Positions 8,013 to 16,850 of a stretch of 46,938 nucleotides of DNA are shown in pieces. Under the pieces are notes generated by a model. It had not been told where the DNA came from, did not search any database, and saw only the letters and a list, made by a program, of their open reading frames with translations. A program made the translations under genes and the position numbers. The DNA lies in contig JAFAUH010000230.1 of the NCBI GenBank assembly GCA_019243445.1, forward strand, positions 1 to 46,938. The letters run 5' to 3'. The number at the start of each line of letters is the position of its first letter. Within the stretch, counting starts at the first letter, position 1. This DNA is from Streptomycetaceae bacterium. GTDB taxonomy: Bacteria > Actinomycetota > Actinomycetes > Streptomycetales > Streptomycetaceae.

Positions 8013-8570
8013 ATGGAGGCTGGCCACCGCGACCGCCCGCGGCCGGAGAGGGACGATCGCGACGAGAGTCGCGGTAACCGTCTCGCGAGGCCCAGGGAGC
8101 GCGCGGACCTCAGCGAGTTGGACGAGCTGACAGAGTTGGACGAGCTGGCGGAGCTGGAGGCCGACGGCGACTCGAAAGCCCACGGCGACAGCGACCTGGA
8201 AGCCGACCTCCTCTCGGACCTGGACGACGGGCAGTCGTTCCGCGAGCTGCGCCCGCAGCCGCGGTTGCGTATCTGGCAGATCGTCCCCATTGTGGCCCTC
8301 GGCGCCCTCGGCTCGCTGATGTTCGCCTTCCCCCTCGCCTTCGAATTCGGCGGCGACGGAGGACCCGTCGTGGCAATGCTCGGGTTGCTGCTCAGCAGCT
8401 GCTCTGCGGGCTGGGGGATCATGGCGGCCCGCCGCGTCGGCTGCACCTGGCCCGGTCTGCCGGCACGCGGTTCGGGTCGCAGACCCGACTGGCGCGTCGT
8501 CGCCGCGTACGCAGCCTTCGCGGCGTTGATCGGGGTGCTCGCTGTGGTGCGGGTGGCCCGGCTGCGCTGA
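8013..8570 (+). CDS. Small membrane protein with acidic repeat N-terminus
   Basis: No family recognised beyond a conserved Streptomyces hypothetical protein at this site. The 185-residue product starts at ATG 8013, with GGGAGGG 9 bp upstream; a GTG at 7995 is an alternative. The first ~90 residues are charged and contain short Leu-Asp-Glu-Leu repeats (SELDELTELDELAELE). Three hydrophobic segments follow: IWQIVPIVALGALGSLMFAF, the VVAMLGLLLSSCSAGWGIMA stretch, and VVAAYAAFAALIGVLAVV near the C-terminus, so it should be an inner-membrane protein with a cytoplasmic acidic head. It sits between miaA and dapF on the same strand. Confidence 0.7.
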   Translation: MEAGHRDRPRPERDDRDESRGNRLARPRERADLSELDELTELDELAELEADGDSKAHGDSDLEADLLSDLDDGQSFRELRPQPRLRIWQIVPIVALGALGSLMFAFPLAFEFGGDGGPVVAMLGLLLSSCSAGWGIMAARRVGCTWPGLPARGSGRRPDWRVVAAYAAFAALIGVLAVVRVARLR

Positions 8571-8631
8571 GGGAGCCCTGAAGCCCTGAGCCCGGACAAG
8601 GCCCTGGCCACCACCCCGTACGATCGGTAGC

Positions 8632-9522
8632 GTGAACGCGCACGTACCGCAGGGCCTGGCCTTCCTCAAGGGGCACGGCACCGAGAACGACTTCGTGATC
8701 GTCCCCGACCCTCAGGGGCGCATCGAGCTGTCCCCGGACACCGTCGCCCGGCTCTGCGACCGCCGGGCCGGCATCGGTGCCGACGGCATCCTGCGTGTCG
8801 TACGCTCCGCTGCGCACCCGGAAGCCGCCGCCATGGCCGGTGAGGCCGAGTGGTTCATGGACTACCGCAACGCCGACGGCAGCACCGCCGAGATGTGCGG
8901 CAACGGGGTGCGGGTCTTCGCCCGCTATCTGCAGCGTGCCGGGCTGGTGGGGGAGGGTGACGTGCTCGTCGCGACCCGCGCCGGCATCCGTCGGACCCAC
9001 ATTGCCAAGGCATTCCCTGATGGCGCGCCGGGCGATATCACCGTCGATATGGGGCGTGCCATCCTCCCCGAGGGCAGGGTTACCGTCACCGTCGGTGAGC
9101 GCAGTTGGCCCGCACGAAACGTCAACATGGGCAACCCGCACGCCGTCGCGTTCGTTGATGACCTCGCGCAGGCCGGCGCTCTCCTCGAGGCGCCCGGCGT
9201 ACATCCTGCCGCCGCCTACCCGGACGGCACCAATGTCGAGTTCGTCGTCGACCGCGGTCCGTGCCATGTGGCGTTGCGCGTGCATGAGCGCGGCTCGGGC
9301 GAGACCCGCTCCTGTGGCACCGGCGCGTGTGCCGTCATGGTCGCCGCGGCCCGGCGCGACGGAGCGGACCCGGCGGTCACCGGCAACCCCGCCACGTACA
9401 CCGTCGATGTCCCCGGCGGACGGCTCCTCATCACCGAACGCACTGACGGCTCCATTGAGATGACGGGTCCTGCGGTGATTATCGCCGAGGGCGTCATCCA
9501 TCCGCAATGGCTTCGTCCGTAG
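8632..9522 (+). CDS. dapF: Diaminopimelate epimerase
   Basis: Converts LL-diaminopimelate to the meso form for lysine and, in many actinomycetes, peptidoglycan. The 296-residue product carries both catalytic Cys: MCGNGVR (Cys89) and SCGTGACA (Cys228), plus KGHGTENDF at the N-terminus, YRNADGS and NMGNPHAV. GTG at 8632 gives MNAHVPQGLAFLKGHGTEND. It lies 61 bp after the membrane-protein gene. Streptomyces cell walls mainly use LL-DAP, so the enzyme is chiefly biosynthetic for lysine here, from general knowledge of the genus. Confidence 0.96.
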   Translation: MNAHVPQGLAFLKGHGTENDFVIVPDPQGRIELSPDTVARLCDRRAGIGADGILRVVRSAAHPEAAAMAGEAEWFMDYRNADGSTAEMCGNGVRVFARYLQRAGLVGEGDVLVATRAGIRRTHIAKAFPDGAPGDITVDMGRAILPEGRVTVTVGERSWPARNVNMGNPHAVAFVDDLAQAGALLEAPGVHPAAAYPDGTNVEFVVDRGPCHVALRVHERGSGETRSCGTGACAVMVAAARRDGADPAVTGNPATYTVDVPGGRLLITERTDGSIEMTGPAVIIAEGVIHPQWLRP

Positions 9523-9714
9523 AGCGTAGAACTGCGTTCGACCGACACCCTTTACGTCTGCCGCCCCGCCTTTCCCCTCACGCTATGTTCCCTCTAACGG
9601 GTGGTCCGGATCACGCTGGGCGAGAGCCCGACAGCACTGGGTGGTGGGCTCGGTAGCATCAAGCACCGGCGCGGCATCCAGCTCGCCGCCGGTGAACGCT
9701 GCCGGAGGTGCCCG

Positions 9715-11850
9715 ATGAGCGCAGACAACGCCATGCATGCCGCCCAGGGCGGGAGCGAGCGCAAGCGTGGCCTGACCCGTATCGACCTTCGCAGGCTGGG
9801 ACGCGCCGCGTTGCTGACCACCGGAGGTGGTCGCGACCGGCTCCCCGGCGCCATCGAGCACATCGCCAAGGTGCACCGCCGTCACCACCCGCGCGCCGAC
9901 CTCGACACCCTGCGCCGGGCCTATGTGCTCGCCGAGTCCTCGCACCGCGGGCAGATGCGCAAGAGCGGCGAGCCGTACATCACCCACCCGCTTGCGGTCA
10001 CCCTCATCCTCGCCGAACTCGGTGCGGAGACCACGACCTTGACAGCCTCCCTGCTCCACGACACCGTCGAGGACACTGATGTGACCCTTAATCAAGTAAG
10101 GGAACAATTCGGCGAGGAGGTCTGCTATCTCGTCGACGGCGTCACCAAGTTGGAGAAGGTCGACTACGGAGCCGCCGCGGAGCCCGAGACATTCCGCAAG
10201 ATGCTGGTGGCGACCGGCAACGATGTCCGTGTCATGTCGATCAAACTCGCCGACCGGCTGCACAATATGCGCACCCTCGGCGTGATGCGCCCGGAGAAGC
10301 AGCAACGGATCGCCAAAGTCACTCGCGAGGTATTGATCCCGCTCGCCGAGCGGCTCGGCGTCCAAGCGCTCAAGACCGAGTTGGAGGACCTCGTCTTCGA
10401 GATCTTGCACCCTGAGGAGTACGCTGGCGCACGGGAATTGATCCTTACGCACGCTGCGCGCCCCGACCCGCTGGCCAAGACCGCCGACGAGGTACGAGCG
10501 GTGCTGCGCGACGCCGGGCTCGATGCGGAGGTCGGTATCCGCTCGCGGCATGTGCTCTCCGTCCACCGACTGCGCATCAAACGCGGTGGGGAACTCGGCG
10601 GCAACGACTTCGGTCGGCTGCTCGTCCTGGTGGCGGAGAACGCTGACTGCTACGCAGTCCTCGGCGAACTGCACACCTGTTTCACACCGGTGATCGCCGA
10701 GTTCAAGGACTTCATCGCGGCACCGAAGTTCAACCTCTACCAGTCGTTGCACACCGCGATCGCCGACGGTGAGGGTGTGATCACCGAGGTGCTGGTCCGC
10801 ACCCGGCGGATGCACCGGGTAGCCGAGGCCGGCGTCATCGCCCTCGGCAACCCGTACGCCCCGGCCTCCGACCCCGCGCATGACGGCAAGGGCGACGAGG
10901 CGCGCGACGCAGAGCGCATCGACCCGACCCGGCCCGGCTGGCTCTCCCGCCTCCTGGAATGGCAGCGCGACGCCTCCGACCCCGACACTTTCTGGACAGC
11001 GCTGCGCGACGAACTCGCCCAGGATCGGGAGATCACCGTCTTCTCCGCTGACGGCGGCACCATTGGCCTGCCCGCCGGCGCTACCTGCGTCGACGCCGCC
11101 TACGCACTGCACGCCGAGGACGGTCACGCCTGCGTGGGCGCCCGCGTCAACGGGCGGCTGGTCTCGATGGGCACGGTGCTGCGAGACGGAGACACCCTCC
11201 AACTGCTCACTGCTGCCGGCGAGGGCTCCGGCCCGTCCCCCGAATGGCTCGACCACGTCCGCACGGCGGCCGCCCGCATCGCGATCACCCGCTGGCTCGT
11301 CGCGCACCCCGCGTGCAGTGACGACGAGCCGGAGGCTCCCGCCGTCCGGCCCGCTGCGACGCACGAGGCGTCGCCGGCCGCCGAGCCCGTCGTCCTCACC
11401 GACCTGTCAGGCGCGGCGGTCCGGCTTGCGCGCTGTTGTACGCCGGTGCCGCCGGACGCCGTCACTGGCTTCGTCATCCGCGGCGGGACCGTCGCCGTGC
11501 ACCGCGCCGAGTGCCCCGTCGTGGCCCGGATGACCTCATCCGGGCGTGCTCCCCAGGCTGTACGGTGGCGCCCCGGAGTGCCTGCGGCCGGCTATCGCGT
11601 CACGGTGCGCGCCGAGGCACTCGGCCGCCCCCATCTCCTCGCTGACCTCACCGAGGCGATCGCCGCGGAGGGTGTCGGCATCCTCGCTGCCGCCGTTGAG
11701 CCCCCGCAGGAGCAGCGGGTCCGCCACACCTACACCGTTGAGCTCTCCGAGGCGGCTGCGCTGCCCGAGTTGATGCGTGCGATGCGCCGTGTGCCGGGCG
11801 TGTACGACGTCTACCGCACCCACTATCCGGTCGCTACCGCATCCGGCTGA
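9715..11850 (+). CDS. rshA: RelA/SpoT homologue (RshA-like), (p)ppGpp synthetase/hydrolase
   Basis: Long RSH protein of 711 residues. ATG 9715 has GGAGG at 9704-9708; the frame is open further upstream without support. Domains in order: HD hydrolase (SHRGQMRKSGEPYITHP, then LLHDTVEDT with His115-Asp116 and Glu119-Asp120), a synthetase-like domain (FKDFIAAPKFNLYQSLHT intact), TGS (ITVFSADGGTIGLP ... LRDGDTLQLLT), a CCTPVPPDAVTGFVIRGG zinc-finger segment and a C-terminal ACT domain. The synthetase core differs from canonical RelA: where YDLVGIRVLV is usual the sequence reads NDFGRLLVLV, losing the conserved Arg, and the upstream YK..YRK segment is replaced by VLSVHRLR. The hydrolase may therefore dominate. 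It is probably the orthologue of S. coelicolor rshA, distinct from relA. Confidence 0.9.
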   Translation: MSADNAMHAAQGGSERKRGLTRIDLRRLGRAALLTTGGGRDRLPGAIEHIAKVHRRHHPRADLDTLRRAYVLAESSHRGQMRKSGEPYITHPLAVTLILAELGAETTTLTASLLHDTVEDTDVTLNQVREQFGEEVCYLVDGVTKLEKVDYGAAAEPETFRKMLVATGNDVRVMSIKLADRLHNMRTLGVMRPEKQQRIAKVTREVLIPLAERLGVQALKTELEDLVFEILHPEEYAGARELILTHAARPDPLAKTADEVRAVLRDAGLDAEVGIRSRHVLSVHRLRIKRGGELGGNDFGRLLVLVAENADCYAVLGELHTCFTPVIAEFKDFIAAPKFNLYQSLHTAIADGEGVITEVLVRTRRMHRVAEAGVIALGNPYAPASDPAHDGKGDEARDAERIDPTRPGWLSRLLEWQRDASDPDTFWTALRDELAQDREITVFSADGGTIGLPAGATCVDAAYALHAEDGHACVGARVNGRLVSMGTVLRDGDTLQLLTAAGEGSGPSPEWLDHVRTAAARIAITRWLVAHPACSDDEPEAPAVRPAATHEASPAAEPVVLTDLSGAAVRLARCCTPVPPDAVTGFVIRGGTVAVHRAECPVVARMTSSGRAPQAVRWRPGVPAAGYRVTVRAEALGRPHLLADLTEAIAAEGVGILAAAVEPPQEQRVRHTYTVELSEAAALPELMRAMRRVPGVYDVYRTHYPVATASG

Positions 11851-11921
11851 CCGCACTCGGCTGACCGCATCCGGCTGACCGCACTCGGCTGACTGCACTC
11901 GGCTGACCGCACCCGGCTGAC
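11838..11921 (+). repeat. 14-bp minisatellite spanning the rshA stop codon
   Basis: Six tandem units of consensus CGCAYYCGGCTGAC run from 11838 to 11921; they differ mainly at the fifth and sixth positions (ATCC, ACTC or ACCC) and one has TGC for CGC. The rshA stop TGA (11848-11850) is the TGA of the first unit, and every later unit repeats it. Confidence 0.9.
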
Positions 11922-11998
11922 GCAGGAAGCGTTCTCGATCGGGTGGGACGAGGCCGCGCCGCCCACGTACGGGGGCAGCGCGCTGATAGCGGTGATCC

Positions 11999-13486
11999 AT
12001 GATCGGATCTTCTGCCCGGCGAGCCCTCGCGGCCTCCGCCGCCGTCCTCACCCTCTCCGCGGCGCAGCTGCGCGGCGGCAGCCCGGCCGGTCTTGGCGAC
12101 CGGCTCTACCCCACGCTCGGCAACCCCGGCTACCGCGTTGCCGCATACGACATCTCGCTGGACTACCACACCAACAACCGCCCGCTGGACGCCGTTACTC
12201 GCATCGACGGCCGTGCCACTGCCGACCTGGACTCCTTCGGCCTGGATTTCTCCCACGGCATCGTGCGCTCGGTCGAGGTCAACGGCCAGGCCGCCCGCTT
12301 CGGTACTCGGGCTGAGAAGCTCCTGATCAGCCCGGCGCACCGGATCGCGCGCGGCTCAGCACTCCGCATCGTCGTCACCCACACCAGTGACCCGAACGGT
12401 GAGGGCGCCGCCGAGGGCGGCTGGATCCGCACCCCGGACGGGCTCGCCATGGCCGATCAGGCCGATGCTGCCCATCGCGTCTTTCCCTGCAACGATCACC
12501 CCTCCGACAAGGCCCGGTTCACCTTCCGGATCACCACGCCCACCGGCGTGAGCGCGGTCGCCAACGGCCTGCCCTTGGCCGCTCCCCGCACCACCCCGCA
12601 GGGCACCACCTGGACGTACCGCACCGCGCACCCGATGGCCACCGAGCTTGCCCAGGTCTCCATCGGCAACTCCGCCGTCGTGCGCGGCACAGGACCCGAG
12701 GGCCTGCCGCTGCGTGACGTCGTCGGCGTCGACGACCGCAAACGGCTTGCCGGCCGCCTCGCCATGATTCCCGGGCAGATCGCGTGGATGGAACAGCAGG
12801 TCGGCCCGTACCCCTTCGAGACGTACGGGATTCTCAGCGTCAACACCGACACCGGCTTCGAGCTGGAGACCCAGACACTCTCGCTCTTCGAACGGCGCCT
12901 GCTGCTCGCCCGCACCGCCCTCGCGGCGCCCTACATGGTGCACGAGCTCTCCCACCAGTGGTTCGGCGACAGCGTCACCCCCGCCACCTGGTCCGATCTG
13001 TGGCTCAATGAAGGCCACGCCACCTGGTACGAGTGGCGCTACCGAGCCGAGAAGAAGTACGGGCCGAGCCTCGATGCACAGGTCCGCGCCGCATACGCCG
13101 CCGACAACGCCGCCAGGTCCGCGGACGGCCCGCCGGCCCGCCCGTTCACCCCGGCACCCGGCAAGCTTGGCATCTTCCGGAACAACGTCTACGGCGGCGG
13201 CGGACTTGTCCTGTATGCCCTGCGCGAGGAGATCGGCGACCGGGCCTTCCGCCGTCTGGAGCGCGCCTGGGTGGCCCGCCACCGCGATGGCAACGCCTCC
13301 ACCGCCGATTTCATCGCCCTCGCCTCGCAGACAGCCGGCCGTGATCTGTCCGGGTTCCTGCGCCCCTGGCTGTACGGGGCCACCACCCCGCCGATGCCTG
13401 GCCACTCCGACTGGCGGCCAGGACCGCTTGCCCTACCCTCCACCAAGGCCGCGAGGCAACTGCACAGGACGCTGAAACCCGCGTGA
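11999..13486 (+). CDS. Secreted M1-family zinc metallopeptidase
   Basis: Predicted exported aminopeptidase-type protease of 495 residues. The N-terminus MIGSSARRALAASAAVLTLSAAQ is a signal peptide (two Arg, then a hydrophobic core). The gluzincin zinc site is complete: HELSHQWFGD (His315, Glu316, His319) followed 19 residues later by NEGHATW (Glu338). Upstream, the GFELETQTLSLF segment corresponds to the GAMEN-type exopeptidase region but lacks the GAMEN sequence, so substrate choice may differ from classical aminopeptidases. The protein is shorter than full M1 enzymes and seems to lack the ERAP1-like C-terminal domain. ATG 11999 is the only good start. The 148 bp upstream contain the rshA minisatellite. 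Confidence 0.9.
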   Translation: MIGSSARRALAASAAVLTLSAAQLRGGSPAGLGDRLYPTLGNPGYRVAAYDISLDYHTNNRPLDAVTRIDGRATADLDSFGLDFSHGIVRSVEVNGQAARFGTRAEKLLISPAHRIARGSALRIVVTHTSDPNGEGAAEGGWIRTPDGLAMADQADAAHRVFPCNDHPSDKARFTFRITTPTGVSAVANGLPLAAPRTTPQGTTWTYRTAHPMATELAQVSIGNSAVVRGTGPEGLPLRDVVGVDDRKRLAGRLAMIPGQIAWMEQQVGPYPFETYGILSVNTDTGFELETQTLSLFERRLLLARTALAAPYMVHELSHQWFGDSVTPATWSDLWLNEGHATWYEWRYRAEKKYGPSLDAQVRAAYAADNAARSADGPPARPFTPAPGKLGIFRNNVYGGGGLVLYALREEIGDRAFRRLERAWVARHRDGNASTADFIALASQTAGRDLSGFLRPWLYGATTPPMPGHSDWRPGPLALPSTKAARQLHRTLKPA

Positions 13487-13512
13487 CGCGGGCGCCGGAG
13501 CGTGCAACCATC

Positions 13513-13574
13513 GTGAGCGACGCACGCAAGCGGAGTGGCCGGCCAGCCGTGACATCAGCCGCTGGCGCGGCGGG
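13513..13574 (+). repeat. Dispersed GC-rich repeat, parts 1 and 2 (copy B)
   Basis: The spacer between the peptidase and hflX contains both halves of the dispersed repeat: part 1 (GTGAGCGACGCACGCAAGCG from 13513) and part 2 (TGACATCAGCCGCTGGCGCG from 13550). Part 1 recurs at 7889 and 37110; part 2 recurs at 26929, 36894 and in altered form at 18087. A few bases downstream GGACGGCCCGGCCGCCCG can form a hairpin. Confidence 0.7.
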
Positions 13575-13622
13575 CGGACGGCCCGGCCGCCCGTGCACGA
13601 GACCTCGACGCGAAGGATCCCC

Positions 13623-15185
13623 TTGACCAACTCTGCTACTCCTTCTTCCCCCACCAATCCGTCTGCCGCCTCGGCCCGGCGCCGTCTGGAGAGCCTGCGG
13701 GCTGGTGCTCTGATGGAAGAGGACGTCGCGTGGAGCCACGAGATCGACGGGGAACGTGACGGCGACCAGCTCGACCGCTCCGAACGGGCATCGCTGCGTC
13801 GCGTCGCGGGCCTGTCCACCGAGCTCCAGGACATCACCGAAGTCGAGTACCGGCAGCTGCGCTTGGAGCGCGTCGTCCTCGTCGGCGTGTGGACGGACGG
13901 CACCGTCGAAGACGCCGAGAACTCCCTCGCGGAGCTCGCCGCGCTCGCCGAGACCGCAGGCGCTCTCGTTCTCGACGGCGTGATCCAGCGCCGTGACAAG
14001 CCGGACCCGGCGACGTACATCGGATCCGGCAAAGCGCAGGAGCTGCGCGACATCATCTTGGACAGCGGCGCCGACACTGTGGTTTGCGATGGTGAGCTCA
14101 GCCCCGGCCAGCTGATCCACCTTGAGGACGTCGTCAAGGTCAAGGTCGTCGACCGCACTGCACTGATCCTCGACATCTTCGCCCAGCACGCCAAGTCGCG
14201 GGAGGGCAAAGCGCAGGTCGCGCTCGCCCAGATGCAGTACATGCTGCCCAGGCTGCGCGGCTGGGGCCAGTCGCTTTCCCGGCAGATGGGTGGTGGCGGC
14301 TCCGGCTCGTCCGGCGGCGGCATGGCCACTCGTGGACCCGGCGAGACCAAGATCGAGACCGACCGGCGTCGTATCCGCGAGAAGATGGCGAAGATGCGTC
14401 GGGAGATCAAGGAGATGAAGACCAGTCGCGACCTGAAACGCCAAGAGCGCAAGCGTCACCAGGTTCCCTCGGTCGCTATCGCCGGCTACACCAACGCAGG
14501 AAAGTCCTCGCTGCTCAACAGGCTGACAGGCGCGGGCGTGCTGGTGGAGAACGCGCTGTTCGCCACTTTGGACCCGACCGTGCGCCGGGCCGAGACGCCG
14601 AGCGGCCGGCTGTACACACTCGCCGACACTGTCGGCTTCGTACGCCATCTGCCGCACCACTTGGTCGAGGCGTTCCGCTCCACGATGGAGGAGGTCGCCG
14701 ATGCCGAGTTGATCCTGCACGTCGTGGACGGCTCACACCCGGTGCCCGAGGAGCAACTTGCCGCGGTGCGCGAGGTGTTCCGCGAGGTCGGTGCGGTGGA
14801 TGTGCCCGAGATCGTCGTGATCAACAAGGCGGATGCTGCCGATCCGCTCGTCCTGCAGCGACTGTTGCGCGAGGAAAAGCACGCGATCGCCGTCTCCGCT
14901 CGCACGGGCGAGGGCATCGGCGAACTGTGCCGGCTCATCGACGACGAACTGCCGCGCCCCGCGGTGAAGATCGAGGCACTGGTGCCCTACACGCAGGGTG
15001 CACTGGTCTCGCGTGTGCACGCCTGTGGTGAGGTGCTCTCCGAGGAGCACACCAACGAGGGCACGCTGCTCAAGGCACGCGTGCACGACGAACTGGCGGC
15101 GGAGCTCACGCCGTACGCACGCGCTCATCAGCCGACTGAAGTCGACGGACCGCCCAGCACTGACCACTTGACGCATGGGTCCTGA
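13623..15185 (+). CDS. hflX: Ribosome-associated GTPase HflX
   Basis: GTPase that splits stalled ribosomes and joins 50S subunits under stress. The 520-residue product has the HflX N-terminal domain (DGVIQRRDKPDPATYIGSGK, VDRTALILDIFAQHAKSREGK, LAQMQYMLPRLRG), the family-typical ATRGPGETKIETDRRRI block, and G motifs: G1 GYTNAGKS (residues 288-295), G3 DTVGF, G4 NKAD and G5 VSARTG. I choose TTG 13623 because GAAGGA (13612-13617) precedes it by 5 bp and MTNSATPSS resembles other Streptomyces HflX starts; an upstream ATG at 13593 lacks this. The stop codon lies in a 14-bp minisatellite. Confidence 0.94.
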   Translation: MTNSATPSSPTNPSAASARRRLESLRAGALMEEDVAWSHEIDGERDGDQLDRSERASLRRVAGLSTELQDITEVEYRQLRLERVVLVGVWTDGTVEDAENSLAELAALAETAGALVLDGVIQRRDKPDPATYIGSGKAQELRDIILDSGADTVVCDGELSPGQLIHLEDVVKVKVVDRTALILDIFAQHAKSREGKAQVALAQMQYMLPRLRGWGQSLSRQMGGGGSGSSGGGMATRGPGETKIETDRRRIREKMAKMRREIKEMKTSRDLKRQERKRHQVPSVAIAGYTNAGKSSLLNRLTGAGVLVENALFATLDPTVRRAETPSGRLYTLADTVGFVRHLPHHLVEAFRSTMEEVADAELILHVVDGSHPVPEEQLAAVREVFREVGAVDVPEIVVINKADAADPLVLQRLLREEKHAIAVSARTGEGIGELCRLIDDELPRPAVKIEALVPYTQGALVSRVHACGEVLSEEHTNEGTLLKARVHDELAAELTPYARAHQPTEVDGPPSTDHLTHGS

Positions 15186-15238
15186 CGCGTGAGTCCTGAT
15201 GCATGGGTCCTGACGCGTGAGTCTTGACGCGTGACGCG
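15169..15238 (+). repeat. 14-bp minisatellite spanning the hflX stop codon
   Basis: Five 14-bp units alternate between TGACGCATGGGTCC and TGACGCGTGAGTCC types. The first (15169-15182) is coding and the second begins with the hflX stop TGA (15183-15185). The sequence is unrelated to the rshA minisatellite, but has the same period and the same position relative to a gene end. Confidence 0.9.
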
Positions 15239-15242
15239 TCAT

Positions 15243-15279
15243 GAAGCGGCTCGCTCACCTGACGGGGGCGGGCCGCTTC
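15243..15279. terminator. Hairpin terminator after hflX
   Basis: GAAGCGGC (15243-15250) and GCCGCTTC (15272-15279) form a perfect 8-bp stem with a 21-nt loop, directly after the minisatellite. Confidence 0.5.
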
Positions 15280-15386
15280 GTCGTGATCGGGGCGCGATCC
15301 GGCGGGGCGGCAGTTCCAAACTCTGCCGATCGGCCGTTGCCCGTGGCGCCCGCAGGCGTTGATACGGATAGGGGACAGCGCCGATC

Positions 15387-15402
15387 AGTGCTCAAAAGCA
15401 CT
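15387..15402. promoter_or_regulatory. Operator-like dyad before the siderophore operon
   Basis: AGTGCT-CAAA-AGCACT is a perfect 6-bp inverted repeat 24 bp before the aminotransferase start, just upstream of its Shine-Dalgarno site. I see no DmdR/IdeR iron box (TTAGGTTAGGCTAACC type) in the 241-bp spacer, so this dyad is the only visible candidate for control of the operon. Confidence 0.35.
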
Positions 15403-15426
15403 CAACCGTCAGGGAGGGGTCGCTCA

Positions 15427-16830
15427 GTGACCGGATTGCCATCCATCGCACCGCAGTCGCACCGCAGCGACGCGCGAACGGCCGCCGAGTCCATCCTGCG
15501 GCGACAAGCGTCCCGAGAGTCGGCGGCCCGCACCTATGCCCGATCGCTGCCCATCGTCCCGGTGCGGGCGCGGGGAATGACGATCGAGGGCGCCGACGGC
15601 CGCCGTTATCTCGACTGCCTTGCCGGCGCAGGGACGTTGGCGCTCGGGCACAACCACCCCGTTGCGCTCGAAGCGATCCGTGCCGTCCTCGATTCCGAGG
15701 CACCGCTGCACGTACTCGACCTCACGACACCGGTCAAGGAGGCGTTCACCACTGCCCTGTTCGAAACGCTTCCCCCTGAACTCGCGGAGCGGGGCAGGAT
15801 CCAGTTCTGCGGCCCCACAGGCACCGACGCCGTCGAGGCCGCCGTCAAACTCGTACGCACCGCCACCGGGCGTGGCGGGCTGCTCGCCTTCTCCGGCGCT
15901 TATCACGGTATGACGGCGGGTGCGCTCGCCGTCTCCGGTGACACCGCAGCACGGGCCTGCGCGGGTGAGGCCGACGCGCGCGTGACGCGATTGCCGTACC
16001 CATACCAGTACCGCTGCCCGTTCGGTGTCGGAGGGGACCGCGGCGCCGAGTTGTCCGCACACTGGACCGCGAACCTCCTCGACGACCCGAACGGCGGTCT
16101 CCAACCGCCTGCTGGGATGATCGTCGAACCGGTCCAGGGCGAGGGCGGAGTGATTCCGGCACCGGACGAATGGCTGCGCACCATGCGGCGGATCACCGAT
16201 GAGCGTGGCATCCCGCTCATCGTCGACGAGGTACAGACGGGCGTGGGGCGTACGGGCGCGTTCTGGGCCGTGCAACACAGTGGGATCGTGCCGGACGTCA
16301 TGGTGCTCTCCAAGGCGATCGGTGGCAGCCTTCCGCTCGCCGTCATCGTCTACCGCGAGGAACTCGACGTCTGGCAGCCCGGCGCGCACGCGGGGACTTT
16401 CCGCGGCAACCAACTCGCGATGGCCGCAGGCACCGCGACCTTGCGTTTTGTACGGGAGAACCAGCTGGACCAACGGGCCGCGACGCTCGGCGCCCGCATG
16501 CTCTCCCGGCTGCGAGGGCTCGCCGCCCACCACCCGTGCATCGGGGAGGCACGCGGGCGTGGACTGATGATCGGCGTCGAAATCGTCGACCCCGACGCGG
16601 AACGGGACGACTACGGAGCGCTGCCTGCCGCGCCCCGGATCGCCGCCGCCGTACAGCGGGAGGCGCTGCGCCGCGGACTCATCGTCGAACCCGGCGGGCG
16701 GCACGGCAGCGTCGTGCGGCTACTGCCTCCGCTCACCATCACCGAGGAGCAGGCGGAGGCGGTGCTCGACCGCCTCGCCGACGCGATCGCCGCGGCCGAG
16801 CGGACTGTGCACCCGTCACTACCGGAATAA
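15427..16830 (+). CDS. Diaminobutyrate-2-oxoglutarate-type aminotransferase (class III)
   Basis: PLP enzyme that probably forms L-2,4-diaminobutyrate from aspartate semialdehyde and glutamate, supplying a diamine unit to the siderophore built by the next gene. The 467-residue product shows FCGPTGTDAVEAAVKL, SGAYHGMT, the PLP-binding Asp region IVDEVQTGVGRTG, the Schiff-base Lys296 in LSKAIGGSLPLAV and the GTFRGNQLAMAAG segment, all typical of the DABA/RhbA-type group. GTG 15427 is preceded by GGGAGGGG; the frame extends 62 codons upstream across the hflX terminator without similarity. The synthetase gene follows after 20 bp. Other class III substrates (ornithine, beta-alanine) cannot be excluded by sequence. 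Confidence 0.87.
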   Translation: MTGLPSIAPQSHRSDARTAAESILRRQASRESAARTYARSLPIVPVRARGMTIEGADGRRYLDCLAGAGTLALGHNHPVALEAIRAVLDSEAPLHVLDLTTPVKEAFTTALFETLPPELAERGRIQFCGPTGTDAVEAAVKLVRTATGRGGLLAFSGAYHGMTAGALAVSGDTAARACAGEADARVTRLPYPYQYRCPFGVGGDRGAELSAHWTANLLDDPNGGLQPPAGMIVEPVQGEGGVIPAPDEWLRTMRRITDERGIPLIVDEVQTGVGRTGAFWAVQHSGIVPDVMVLSKAIGGSLPLAVIVYREELDVWQPGAHAGTFRGNQLAMAAGTATLRFVRENQLDQRAATLGARMLSRLRGLAAHHPCIGEARGRGLMIGVEIVDPDAERDDYGALPAAPRIAAAVQREALRRGLIVEPGGRHGSVVRLLPPLTITEEQAEAVLDRLADAIAAAERTVHPSLPE

Positions 16831-16850
16831 CCGGAACAAGGAGTAAATCC

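Noticed and set aside
9583-11364. 593-residue open frame on the minus strand across rshA
   Set aside because: Its codons are antisense to a well-conserved protein, and long antisense frames are expected at this GC content; no family motif was seen.
15241-15426. DmdR/IdeR iron box before the siderophore operon
   Set aside because: I searched for TTAGGTTAGGCTAACC-type palindromes and saw none; only the AGTGCT dyad is present.
16536-16850. In-frame upstream extension of the synthetase gene
   Set aside because: It lies inside the aminotransferase coding region; AAGGAG and ATG 16851 fix the start.
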